From: Pseudoneobacillus sp052180215
GTDB taxonomy: Bacteria; Bacillota; Bacilli; Bacillales; Cytobacillaceae
Assembly: GCF_052180215.1 (NCBI RefSeq)
Contig: NZ_CP197471.1
Span: 2,204,001-2,268,000, forward strand
Reading direction: 5' to 3'
DNA: 64,000 bases
The position numbers and the translations under genes are program-made. Shown piece after piece: positions 41,767 to 49,840 of this stretch (position 1 is its first letter; the number at the start of each line of letters is the position of its first letter). Below the pieces are notes generated by a model. That model ran no database searches, was not told where the DNA came from, and was given only the letters and a program-made list of their open reading frames with translations.

Positions 41767-42690
41767 TTGAAGCTTTATAACTCTGTCCTTGATCTAATAG
41801 GGAACACACCCATCGTCAAACTTAATAAATTACCAGATGAATCTGGCGCTGAAGTTTATATAAAACTTGAATCCTTCAATCCCGGAGGAAGTGTAAAAGA
41901 CCGTGCGGCTTCTAACATGATCAATCGTGCTGAAGCGGAAGGAAAGTTAATTCCAGGAAAAAGTACGGTCATTGAACCGACATCCGGGAATACTGGAATC
42001 GGAATCGCGATGGTTTGTGCGGTAAAAGGATATCGTTGCATTATCACCATGCCAGATAACGCAACATTAGAGCGTGTAAAAATACTAAAAGCATATGGGG
42101 CAGAAGTTCATTTAACCCCTGCAAGCCAACGTATGACCGGTGCAATCGAAGAAGCTAATCGATTAGCAAAGGATATTCCTAATAGCTTTATTCCGATGCA
42201 GTTTGAAAATTACGCCAATGCCGATGCTCACCGCCAAACAACCGCTGTCGAAATTATGGAAGCATTTGAAGGGAAATTAGATGCCCTAGTTGTAACAGCA
42301 GGAACAGGCGGTACGGTCACTGGGGTAGGAGAAGAATTAAAGAAATCAATCCCAAATATAAAAATATACGTAGTTGAACCATTTGGCTCACCTGTTTTAT
42401 CAGGCGGACAGCCCGGTCCTCATAAAATTCCAGGAACAGGCCCAGGGTTCATTCCGAAAATATTAAATCGTGACATTTACGATGAAATCCTTCATATCCA
42501 TGATGAAGATGCTCAACAAATGGCACGTAATCTTGCTGCCAAAGAAGGGATTTTCGTAGGTGCATCGGGAGCAGCTACCGCTCATTTTGCTGTCAAGATT
42601 GCAAAAGAACTACCATCGTCAGCTAGAGTATTATGTTTAGCACCAGATACAGGCGAACGTTACCTATCATCCGACTTATTTCCGAGTTAA
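41767..42690 (+). CDS. cysK: Cysteine synthase (O-acetylserine thiol-lyase)
   Basis: 307 residues, PLP fold-type II. The PLP Lys is in 'G-G-S-V-K-D-R-A-A' (near 43). The substrate loop is 'E-P-T-S-G-N-T-G-I-G' and the phosphate cup 'G-T-G-G-T-V-T-G'. 'F-V-G-A-S-G-A-A' closes the site. It makes cysteine from O-acetylserine and sulfide in the cytosol. The start is TTG 41767 with AGAGGTGA 6 nt upstream. It follows the sulfonate importer, whose product would be reduced to sulfide. CysK and CysM types are not separable by eye. Confidence 0.88.
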   Translation: MKLYNSVLDLIGNTPIVKLNKLPDESGAEVYIKLESFNPGGSVKDRAASNMINRAEAEGKLIPGKSTVIEPTSGNTGIGIAMVCAVKGYRCIITMPDNATLERVKILKAYGAEVHLTPASQRMTGAIEEANRLAKDIPNSFIPMQFENYANADAHRQTTAVEIMEAFEGKLDALVVTAGTGGTVTGVGEELKKSIPNIKIYVVEPFGSPVLSGGQPGPHKIPGTGPGFIPKILNRDIYDEILHIHDEDAQQMARNLAAKEGIFVGASGAATAHFAVKIAKELPSSARVLCLAPDTGERYLSSDLFPS

Positions 42691-42698
42691 AAATATAA

Positions 42699-42733
42699 AG
42701 TCAGTTTTCTTTTTAAGAAAGCTGGCTTTTTTT
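42699..42733 (+). terminator. Intrinsic terminator after cysteine synthase
   Basis: AAGTCAGTTTTCTT pairs with AAGAAAGCTGGCTT (G-U pairs), followed by T's. Confidence 0.85.
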
Positions 42734-42794
42734 ATTCTCAAACATGATTCTTTTCTTCTCGGAATAATGTAATAGTGATGAAAGGGGGGATTGG

Positions 42795-43733
42795 ATGAAG
42801 AAAAAAATCTTATTATTTTGTGATCCTGGGATAGATGATTCATTGGCCATCATTTATACACTGTTAAACCCAAACCTTGAGCTAGTTGGAATCGTAACGA
42901 GTTACGGGAATGTGACCAAACAACAAGCAACTGCAAATACGTATTATTTACTTCAACTCATTAATCAAACACAAATCCCAATTATTCCTGGTGCTTCCAA
43001 CCCCGTACAACAAGAACCAGTCAAATACTACCCAGAAATTCATGGAGCAGAGGGGATAGGTCCTATTCATCCGCCAAGTGAAATGAAGTATCAGGAATAT
43101 CCCTTTGATACGATCAAACATATTATCAATCGATATCAGAAGGATTTAATTATTGTGGATACAGGTAGATCGACCAGTTTAGCAACTGCCTTTATTCTTT
43201 TTAATGAAGAAATTAAAAAAGTTGGTGCTTTTTATGTCATGGGTGGCGCCTTTTTTGTTCCAGGAAATGTCACAGCCTTAGCGGAGGCCAATTTTTATGG
43301 AGATCCTACATCGAGTAACTATGTTTTAAAATTTGCCCATAATTTAACCATTACACCTCTAAATGTAACTCAATACGCGATCCTAACCTCTGATATGGTG
43401 AATTATTTAACTCAAGAAGCCAATACACCCTTTGAGTTTTTAATTGCTCCTATTTTTGAATTTTATTATCATGCCTACCAAAAATTGGTGCCTGGTATCC
43501 AAGGTGCACCCATCCATGATTTGGTAACGTTAATGGTAGTAGATGATCCATCCATAGTGGAGTATATTTACTATGATGCCAAGGTGATTGATGGAACGGT
43601 AGAAGGCAAAGGGTTATCTTATATAGATTTACGGCCGGGAAGTCAGACAGGTAAAACAAGAATAGCCGTAAAGCTTGACTATCCTAAGTTTGTAAAAAAC
43701 TTTTTTAACGTAATGCTTCAAAGGTATTATTAG
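42795..43733 (+). CDS. Inosine-uridine-preferring nucleoside hydrolase family protein
   Basis: 312 residues. The calcium-binding Asp cluster is 'D-P-G-I-D-D-S-L-A-I' (residues 10-19). 'V-M-G-G-A-F' lies near 150, 'E-A-N-F-Y-G-D-P' near 172 (family E-x-N-x-x-x-D-P), and 'P-I-H-D-L-V-T-L' near 238 gives the catalytic-region His. It splits ribonucleosides into base and ribose in the cytosol. GGGGGG precedes ATG 42795. Its stop overlaps the end of the opposite-strand gene by 4 nt. Confidence 0.85.
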   Translation: MKKKILLFCDPGIDDSLAIIYTLLNPNLELVGIVTSYGNVTKQQATANTYYLLQLINQTQIPIIPGASNPVQQEPVKYYPEIHGAEGIGPIHPPSEMKYQEYPFDTIKHIINRYQKDLIIVDTGRSTSLATAFILFNEEIKKVGAFYVMGGAFFVPGNVTALAEANFYGDPTSSNYVLKFAHNLTITPLNVTQYAILTSDMVNYLTQEANTPFEFLIAPIFEFYYHAYQKLVPGIQGAPIHDLVTLMVVDDPSIVEYIYYDAKVIDGTVEGKGLSYIDLRPGSQTGKTRIAVKLDYPKFVKNFFNVMLQRYY

Positions 43734-43897
43734 CTAAACCATAGATAAAGCGCCCATTTGTATAAAAAATATCCTAAAGTCCCTAAAATTAAATATTTAA
43801 GGGCTAAACGGAATTTATTCGGCTTTTTAAAATTACTAATCAACATGATGAACCCATATACCACCCCAAAACCAAGTGATTGAACCAGTAGAGTCAT
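43730..43897 (-). CDS. Small membrane protein, start uncertain
   Basis: The 55-residue form begins at the ATG at 43897, which has AAAGGATGG about 9 nt upstream. It consists of two helices ('Y-G-F-I-M-L-I' and 'Y-L-I-L-G-T-L-G-Y-F-L-Y-K'). The frame stays open to an ATG at 44017 (95 residues, one more helix), but that start is buried in the hairpin 44003-44053 and lacks a clear site. No family recognised. Convergent with the nucleoside hydrolase. Confidence 0.45.
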   Translation of the reverse strand: MTLLVQSLGFGVVYGFIMLISNFKKPNKFRLALKYLILGTLGYFLYKWALYLWFS

Positions 43898-44002
43898 TTC
43901 AACACACCATCCTTTCATTCTACTTTTCCCATATAAAACCATTCCTATAAAATAAAGTAAAAAAGACACCATAATCAAACAATATAGTCGTTGAATAAGA
44001 TT

Positions 44003-44053
44003 AAAAGGATGGTTCATTTGCTTCTAAATCTAGCAAGGAACCATCCTTTTTTT
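44003..44053. terminator. Terminator hairpin between AraC-like gene and small membrane gene
   Basis: AAAAGGATGGTTC pairs with GAACCATCCTTTT. The longer T-run (seven) is on the plus strand; the minus strand has four T's, serving the AraC-like gene. Confidence 0.75.
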
Positions 44054-44945
44054 ATGCCTTAACTGTTTGTTTTTTTATCGGAATATAGATATCCATTACT
44101 TTGATCTCAGTCCCATGACATCTTTCATCATACAGCTCAAAATCAAGGACCCCCGCATGTTCATAACCCGAATGAGGGAACCATTCCGTAAAAACATAAT
44201 TCCATGAGGACTGAATAGAACTAGAGAATTTTTCATTATCTGATTCTGGAGTAGTAAACACAGCATATTGCATCTCTGGAAAGCTTCTGTACACTAACCC
44301 TTCAGGTGCTGGAGTATCTTCTGCTACTTCCATTCCAATTAAATATACAAACTCACCCGTTTCAGGGGAGAAATCAGTGCAGATACCAAGCTCCTCTTTG
44401 CAGTTTAGTGGATTCGGAATGTTTTCATATAATTTCTTTTGAAGGTATAACTGCCAAAATTCAGGAATGTCTTTATTGTTTTGACCATCTATATTTCTTG
44501 TTTTCAGTTCATACCCAATGACATGAAATTTTGGTTTCGTGATTAATTTTGGTTCCATAATATGTCCTCCTTGAACGATCGTTTTATTGAGGTAGGCTTT
44601 TCCGCGTAAAGGACCAGATAGTGCATTGGCTGATCGATATTGATTAGGCGAAACGCCATAAACTTTTTTGAAAGCCCTGTTGAATGACTCTTGGTATTGA
44701 AAACCGACATCCAGTGCAATATCCACCACTCTTACATCCGAATAAAAAAGTTGTTCTGCTGCCCGTGTAAGCCGTCTTTTTCTCACATAATCCATGACTG
44801 ATTCTCCAACTAGGGCTTGAAATACACGATGATAATGGAAAGGTGAAAAACAGGCAATTACTGCTAGTGTTTCGAGTGAGATTGTTTCTTGCAGGTTGTC
44901 TTCAATGTAATCAAGTGTTCGCCCAATACAAACTTCATAATCCAT
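44052..44945 (-). CDS. AraC-family regulator with GyrI-like effector domain
   Basis: 297 residues. The N-terminal 105 residues hold two helix-turn-helix motifs: 'S-L-E-T-L-A-V-I-A-C-F-S-P-F-H-Y-H-R-V-F' and 'V-V-D-I-A-L-D-V-G-F-Q-Y-Q-E-S-F-N-R-A-F', with 'G-V-S-P-N-Q-Y-R' closing. The C-terminal 150 residues match the GyrI/BmrR-like ligand-binding fold ('E-F-V-Y-L-I-G-M-E-V', 'Y-A-V-F-T-T'). Such proteins (Rob/SoxS-like with effector domain) answer to hydrophobic drugs. I choose ATG 44945, 6 nt after GGAGGT; the ATG at 44951 touches that site. Targets unknown. Confidence 0.88.
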   Translation of the reverse strand: MDYEVCIGRTLDYIEDNLQETISLETLAVIACFSPFHYHRVFQALVGESVMDYVRKRRLTRAAEQLFYSDVRVVDIALDVGFQYQESFNRAFKKVYGVSPNQYRSANALSGPLRGKAYLNKTIVQGGHIMEPKLITKPKFHVIGYELKTRNIDGQNNKDIPEFWQLYLQKKLYENIPNPLNCKEELGICTDFSPETGEFVYLIGMEVAEDTPAPEGLVYRSFPEMQYAVFTTPESDNEKFSSSIQSSWNYVFTEWFPHSGYEHAGVLDFELYDERCHGTEIKVMDIYIPIKKQTVKA

Positions 44946-45184
44946 TCCCATACCTCCTATTACTAATACTATCAGGTAATAGAATTACTTTCTTAACATT
45001 TTTTGCTATTTTTAGCATACACTGGTCAATCAGGGATTGGTTATATAATGATTTAAATTTATTTTTTAGCACCACCGAATAGGGCTAGGTAGATTGGTAG
45101 GGAAAGAAATCAAACAATTTGGTAAATGGTAGAATTCTTTTATTTTTTGGCTGTTTTAAAAGAGTTGTGTTGATTTTTTAGTTG

Positions 45185-45371
45185 TCATCGGACAGAGAAT
45201 CCGTTATTTCGTAAAAATCAAGGTCTTTCTATATGTTATAGGACACAGGATCCGTTATTCCCAAATAATCATTGAAAAGATCATGATTTTTCATGAATAG
45301 AGGAACCACAGTCCGATAACCTCTAAAAAACCAAGCATTTTAGTTAAATAACGGAACGTGTGTCCTATAAG
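45185..45371. repeat. Family B FFRR repeat cassette, copy 4
   Basis: Forward units 45185-45210 and 45236-45261, inverted units 45296-45322 and 45346-45371. It is the best-preserved copy and shows the F-F-R-R order clearly, with F1/R2 and F2/R1 able to pair. Confidence 0.8.
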
Positions 45372-45801
45372 TTCGCAAAGCTTAAGTGGTTATAGGTATT
45401 TGACAATGCTGCTTAGCCATTTAGCCAAATTTTCATTTTTTCTCCACCAAACCACAACGAGATTTAACACCTCCTAATTTTTGGAAGTAGAGTAACACTT
45501 TAGACGAATAAGATTATTACAGTATTGTTACAAATATGACAAATAAAATGAAACATATAAATAAGATAGTTTCCCAGAATTGTTTTATTAGCTAACAGAA
45601 CGATTTAACCACTCTGTCATGTATATGTATTAAAAGGGGATTATCGAAGGATATAAACAAAATTAAAGAGAATAAAAGCTATTTTAACAGTAGATTTCCA
45701 GTCCTTAACTTCATCGATATCATCATATTTTAACCTTGCTGTAACAAGTCCAAAGTAAGATTTTGGTAAAATAGGAGTAGAGTTAAGGGAGGGGGATCAG
45801 A
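45372..45801. other. Intergenic stretch without a supported gene
   Basis: This 430-bp AT-rich stretch and the part 44946-45184 hold no gene with a start and ribosome site. A minus-strand frame of about 50 codons ending near 45645 (containing 'Y-D-D-I-D-E-V-K-D-W') has no start and may be a relic or chance. The promoter of the next gene must lie in the last 100 bp. Confidence 0.4.
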
Positions 45802-46503
45802 TTGGAGAAAGCCATTTTAAATTATGAAGATTTACTAGATATGTTGGATGATTTTTTAAGAGAACCTAAAGAATTTTGGGATAATTTTTATGAAGATAGA
45901 ACAAAGGATATTCCTTTTTTTAAGGTAAAAGGACCTGACGAAAATCTAGTTGAATATTTTAGTAGGGGAATTGCTCCTAAAAAGGTTTTAGAAATAGGTT
46001 CTGGACCTGGGAGAAATGCCATTTATATGGCTAAGCAGGGGTGTAGTGTAACTGCATTAGATATATCTGAAAATGCAGTGGAGTGGGCTAAAGAAAGGGC
46101 CAATGAAGAAGGAGAAAATATTGATTTTCACTGCGTTTCCCTTTTTGATTTTGAATTTGAGAAGCATTCATTTGATTTTATTTACGATTGTGGAATGTTT
46201 CATCACTTAGCACCACATCGCCGTTTAACTTATCTAGACATCATCAAAAAAGCACTTAAAATAGATGGATATTTTGGAATTGTATGCTTTAATACTGAAG
46301 GTGCTTTAGACACACCTGATTGGGAAGTATATAAAGAACGTAGTTTAAAAGGCGGAATAGGTTATACGGAAGAAAGGTTAAAAGAAATATTTGAAAAGGA
46401 ATTTACTATTAAGAATTTTAGAAGAATGAAAAAGATCATTCAACCAGATGATATATTTGGTGAAGACTTTCTATGGGCTTGCTTAATGGAAATGAAAGGA
46501 TAA
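45802..46503 (+). CDS. Class I SAM-dependent methyltransferase
   Basis: 233 residues. Motif I 'V-L-E-I-G-S-G-P-G-R-N-A-I-Y-M-A' (near 65), motif II acidic end 'A-L-D-I-S' and motif IV 'F-D-F-I-Y-D-C-G-M-F-H-H'. The long N-terminal helix region ('F-L-R-E-P-K-E-F-W-D-N-F-Y') resembles thiopurine/tellurite-type methyltransferases. The substrate is open. Starts at TTG 45802 behind GGAGGGGG. The transcript may continue into the small gene at 46605. Confidence 0.8.
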   Translation: MEKAILNYEDLLDMLDDFLREPKEFWDNFYEDRTKDIPFFKVKGPDENLVEYFSRGIAPKKVLEIGSGPGRNAIYMAKQGCSVTALDISENAVEWAKERANEEGENIDFHCVSLFDFEFEKHSFDFIYDCGMFHHLAPHRRLTYLDIIKKALKIDGYFGIVCFNTEGALDTPDWEVYKERSLKGGIGYTEERLKEIFEKEFTIKNFRRMKKIIQPDDIFGEDFLWACLMEMKG

Positions 46504-46604
46504 ATCTTGAGTAAAAAGATATTTTATGCCATAATTTAATTGTAAATATTTTGCTTAGTATGAAATTATAGGAAATTCGTAATATAGGATAGGGGACTTT
46601 TTAG

Positions 46605-46748
46605 ATGGATCATTTTTCAAAAGAACTTAAAAGAATATCAGAAGATCATCCAGTCCTAACCTCGGTATTTCTAACCATTTGGATTTGGTTTGGATTCTAT
46701 CAACTGGGTATTAATGTTGGGGAGTTTATTGCAAATATTAAGAACTGA
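46605..46748 (+). CDS. Small single-helix membrane protein
   Basis: 47 codons, ATG 46605 preceded by AGGGG at 10 nt. A charged N-terminus ('K-E-L-K-R-I-S-E-D-H') leads to one helix ('V-F-L-T-I-W-I-W-F-G-F-Y'). A terminator begins 9 nt after the stop, as for the small protein at 18989. Family unknown. Confidence 0.5.
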   Translation: MDHFSKELKRISEDHPVLTSVFLTIWIWFGFYQLGINVGEFIANIKN

Positions 46749-46756
46749 CCTTAAAG

Positions 46757-46790
46757 TGCGTTGATCCTAAGAGGATTAACGCCTTTTTTT
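46757..46790 (+). terminator. Intrinsic terminator after small protein
   Basis: GCGTTGATCCT pairs with AGGATTAACGC, then seven T's. Confidence 0.85.
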
Positions 46791-46843
46791 AAGTTTTTCA
46801 CTAAGCACAGGGAATTATTGTTCCACCATTTGGAGGTTACAAT

Positions 46844-46870
46844 ATGAAACATAAGAAAACCAAAGGTTAA
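46844..46870 (+). CDS. Eight-codon leader peptide (candidate)
   Basis: ATG 46844 with TGGAGG 7 nt upstream encodes M-K-H-K-K-T-K-G and stops at 46868. It ends 17 nt before the TTG of the PfpI-like gene. The peptide is mostly Lys/Thr. A leader role is possible; chance cannot be excluded. Confidence 0.3.
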   Translation: MKHKKTKG

Positions 46871-46887
46871 ACTAGGAGAGAAGTTTA

Positions 46888-47427
46888 TTGAAAAAAACTG
46901 CTGTTTTATTATATCCACAATTTAGCGAATATGAGTTAAGTGTAGCTTTATCCATATTAATGCAGGGGAATAAGCCAATTGTTACTGTTGGACTAAGCAA
47001 ACAACCTATAAAAGGTGAGTCTGGTTTAACTTGTGTAGCTGATACTACTATTCATGAAATAAACGATGATGAGATTGATAGTCTATTGTTACCAGGCTGT
47101 ATGGATATTATGACACTTATAGATGAACAGGGATTAATAGAGTTTATAAAAAAAGCAACTTCAGAAGATACAATCATCGCAAGTATATCGAGTTCTCCAT
47201 TCCTTCTAGCAAAGGCAGGACTGTTACGAGGTAAAAAGTACACGGTTGGTTTAACGGTGGAAGATATGGAGAAGTTAGGTATCTTTGAAAAAGAAAATTA
47301 CTCAGATGACATTGTCGTACAAGATGGAAATATCATAACGGCAAGAGGAAGAGGTTTTATTAGATTTGGCATTTATCTAGGCAATGCATTAAACCTTGAA
47401 TTTGATAAAAAATGGTTTATTGAATAA
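46888..47427 (+). CDS. DJ-1/PfpI family protein
   Basis: 179 residues. 'A-V-L-L-Y-P-Q-F-S-E-Y-E' is the typical PfpI opening with the acidic residue. 'L-L-L-P-G-C-M-D' resembles the loop preceding the nucleophile. The elbow residue after 'D-T-I-I-A-S-I-S-S-S-P' is Ser rather than the usual Cys ('A-I-C-x-G-P/S'), so classical Cys chemistry seems absent. The start is TTG 46888 after AGGAGAG. It is 40 nt before an MFS gene. Function unknown. Confidence 0.75.
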   Translation: MKKTAVLLYPQFSEYELSVALSILMQGNKPIVTVGLSKQPIKGESGLTCVADTTIHEINDDEIDSLLLPGCMDIMTLIDEQGLIEFIKKATSEDTIIASISSSPFLLAKAGLLRGKKYTVGLTVEDMEKLGIFEKENYSDDIVVQDGNIITARGRGFIRFGIYLGNALNLEFDKKWFIE

Positions 47428-47467
47428 AAGGTATATTTAATATTTCTTTAAGGAACAGGGTGAGTAA

Positions 47468-48691
47468 ATGCAAGCTTGGAAGAATCCTATACTTTTAATT
47501 TCAGGAATTGGAATATCCTATTTAGGAAACTGGATTTATTTGGTTGCCCTTAATATTTCCGTTCTGGATTTGACTGGATCTGCTGCAGCAGTCGCGGGTC
47601 TTTTTATCATTAGACCTATCGCCATTTTGATCACTAATACTTGGTCTGGTAGTGTGATTGATCGAGTAAACAAAAGAAAATTGATGATATGGATTGATAT
47701 GATACGAGGGTTATTGGTGCTGTTCATTCCTTTTATCGCCAACATATGGATTATTTATATGATTCTGCTTTTAATCAATATGGTAGGCGCCTTTTTTGGA
47801 CCAAGTTCATCTGTATATATAACAAAATTGGTTCCATCAGAAAATCGAAAAAAATTTAATTCTATTATGAGTATGACAAATTCAGGTGCCTTTCTGTTAG
47901 GTCCAGCAATCGCTGGAATCTTAATTATGTATGTAGGTACTGAGCTATGTATCATCATTAATGCTATTAGTTTTATTATTTGTGCCTTCTTCATTTATCT
48001 TCTTCCTAACGTAGATGAAAATATTGAAAATGTACGAGACCCCATACGTATGCAAACTCTTTTAGAAGATTGGAAAGCAGTTAAAGAGTTCGCCACGAAA
48101 GCTAAATTTTTCATTATCGTTTATTTATTATTTCAAGCTGCAATGTTAATCGGGTTTGCTTTAGATTCACAAGAGGTAACCTTTATCAAACAAACCCTTC
48201 ATTTATCAGATCGAGATTACGGACTTATTGTTAGCATAACCGGGGCTGGTGCTTTAGTTGGCGCCTTTATTTCGGCACTGGTAACAAAGAAGGTTCCGTT
48301 AAAATTTTATCTAGGAGCTGGGATGCTTTTAACTTCAATTGGTTATGTTTTCTTTTATTCGTCCCATAACTTTGTAACAGCAACGGTTGCATTTGCCTTT
48401 TTAGGTTTTTTTATGGCATTTGCTAATACAGGTTACGCAACCTTTTTCCAAAACAATGTACCAGTGACGATTATGGGGAGGTTCGGAAGCATAGCTGATA
48501 TGTTACAAGGATTGATCCAAATTGGGTTTACTCTCACTTTAGGTTTTTTCTCTGATTGGTTCTCTTTACAATTCGTATGTATTACATTTTCGGCAGTTGG
48601 GGTATTACTTGCATTAGTTCTCTTAACAACTATATTGCTGCCATCTAAAGCAAATTATTTTAGTGAGAACATCACGGTAGTCAATGGATAG
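47468..48691 (+). CDS. MFS transporter
   Basis: 407 residues, twelve helices. The loop 2-3 motif is 'S-G-S-V-I-D-R-V-N-K-R-K-L-M', a variant of G-x-x-x-D-R-x-G-R-R/K. The halves are separated by a charged segment near 190-205. It resembles the MFS_3 group of exporters. It probably exports a toxic or metabolic compound. AGGAACAGGGTGAG is upstream of ATG 47468. Likely an operon with the PfpI-like gene. Confidence 0.85.
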   Translation: MQAWKNPILLISGIGISYLGNWIYLVALNISVLDLTGSAAAVAGLFIIRPIAILITNTWSGSVIDRVNKRKLMIWIDMIRGLLVLFIPFIANIWIIYMILLLINMVGAFFGPSSSVYITKLVPSENRKKFNSIMSMTNSGAFLLGPAIAGILIMYVGTELCIIINAISFIICAFFIYLLPNVDENIENVRDPIRMQTLLEDWKAVKEFATKAKFFIIVYLLFQAAMLIGFALDSQEVTFIKQTLHLSDRDYGLIVSITGAGALVGAFISALVTKKVPLKFYLGAGMLLTSIGYVFFYSSHNFVTATVAFAFLGFFMAFANTGYATFFQNNVPVTIMGRFGSIADMLQGLIQIGFTLTLGFFSDWFSLQFVCITFSAVGVLLALVLLTTILLPSKANYFSENITVVNG

Positions 48692-48785
48692 GCCAAGAAG
48701 ATAGATAAATCTTATGGAAGAAAAATATAACATCTAGAAGATTGATTAAGTATTTTCATTAAAAAGATAAGGAAAAACTGGTATT

Positions 48786-48822
48786 AAGGCGATATTGCTG
48801 AGAAGAATTATCGCCTTTTTTT
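48786..48822 (+). terminator. Intrinsic terminator after MFS gene
   Basis: AAGGCGATA pairs with TATCGCCTT, followed by T's. Confidence 0.9.
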
Positions 48823-48937
48823 GAACAACTTCAGAAGTATATGCTTGATATGGCCCTATCTCTATTTTGTATAAAGAAGAGGTTTAGGTGGAATATCCAG
48901 TAACGGAACGCACTACCTTATATTGAGGAGGGTGTGT

Positions 48938-49510
48938 ATGAATAAAAAATTTGTGCATTTATTTAGCGGAAAGCACAACATCGTAACCAAAAACTATTCA
49001 AAAACAAATAAAATAGTTTTGGGGAGCATATTGGGAGCAATGGCTGGACTTTTACAATCTGCAGGACTTTTTACAGGTATTGGGTACATTTTTAGTACAC
49101 TAGCTACTGGTCCAATTATTCTAGCAACCATCCTTTCCGTTCGAATCGGCTTACTCACTTATCTATTAACTGGAATACTGTTACTCATCATTCAACCAAC
49201 AGAAGTTTTAGTGTTTCTATTTACAACAGGGATCCTCGGAGTTGGAATTGGTCTTGGACTCAAGCACTTTAAACGCACCATAACGGTAACAAGTATTGGA
49301 GGTCTCAGCTTATCCATCGGAATCGTTCTGCTCCTAACTTTGTTTCAATTTCCTGTCCTAGGACCAGAATGGACAGAGATAAGTGTGAATCTTTTACTGG
49401 GAATTCTTACATTCTCAATGGTTTTTAGTTGGATATGGATACAAGTCAGCTTACTTTGTATGAAGTATTTGAGTCGGTTAATATTGCGAGATTTGTCTTA
49501 TGATGAATAA
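48938..49510 (+). CDS. Polytopic membrane protein of unknown family
   Basis: 190 residues. After a basic N-terminus of 25 residues come five or six helices with many Gly and Leu. The plan (G-S-I-L-G-A-M-A-G-L-L-Q-S-A-G-L opening) is reminiscent of ECF S-components, but no substrate motif is recognisable. ATG 48938 has GAGGAGGG 6 nt upstream. Monocistronic. Confidence 0.6.
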   Translation: MNKKFVHLFSGKHNIVTKNYSKTNKIVLGSILGAMAGLLQSAGLFTGIGYIFSTLATGPIILATILSVRIGLLTYLLTGILLLIIQPTEVLVFLFTTGILGVGIGLGLKHFKRTITVTSIGGLSLSIGIVLLLTLFQFPVLGPEWTEISVNLLLGILTFSMVFSWIWIQVSLLCMKYLSRLILRDLSYDE

Positions 49511-49654
49511 GGAAATATGCTTGTTAATTTTATTATAAAAATTACTCGAATGATGGGAGTTGTGTAAAGCACCTCCTTTTTCTATGCCATTTTGGAATAC
49601 GTTATCAGCATACAATACATGGCAAAATATTAGTACTAGGACCTCAAAATCTCA

Positions 49655-49750
49655 TTTATCAACCATTTTTGAATTCTTATCAACCGATATAGAGATTTAT
49701 CAACCGACTTCAAACATTTATCAACCGTTATGCAAAATTATCAACTTTTA
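49655..49750 (-). repeat. Family A phased repeat array, copy 4
   Basis: Five units of TTTATCAACCG-type, with CAACC (last CAACT) at 49660, 49681, 49701, 49722 and 49742, so spacing is 21, 20, 21 and 20 nt. Orientation is opposite to copies 1-3. It lies 90 nt upstream of the M42 gene. Confidence 0.85.
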
Positions 49751-49840
49751 ACAAAATGGACACACCCACGATACTTCGTCTTACTAAATATTCAGAAAAG
49801 TGATATAGTTAAGAAAATAGCAAAATAAATGGGGGATATT

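Noticed and set aside
45645..45790. Minus-strand frame of about 50 codons
   Set aside because: No start codon or ribosome site; kept only as a note.
49655..49750. CRISPR array or replication origin
   Set aside because: Repeats are only 11 nt with 10-nt spacers, no cas genes; no dnaA/dnaN or AT-rich unwinding element nearby.
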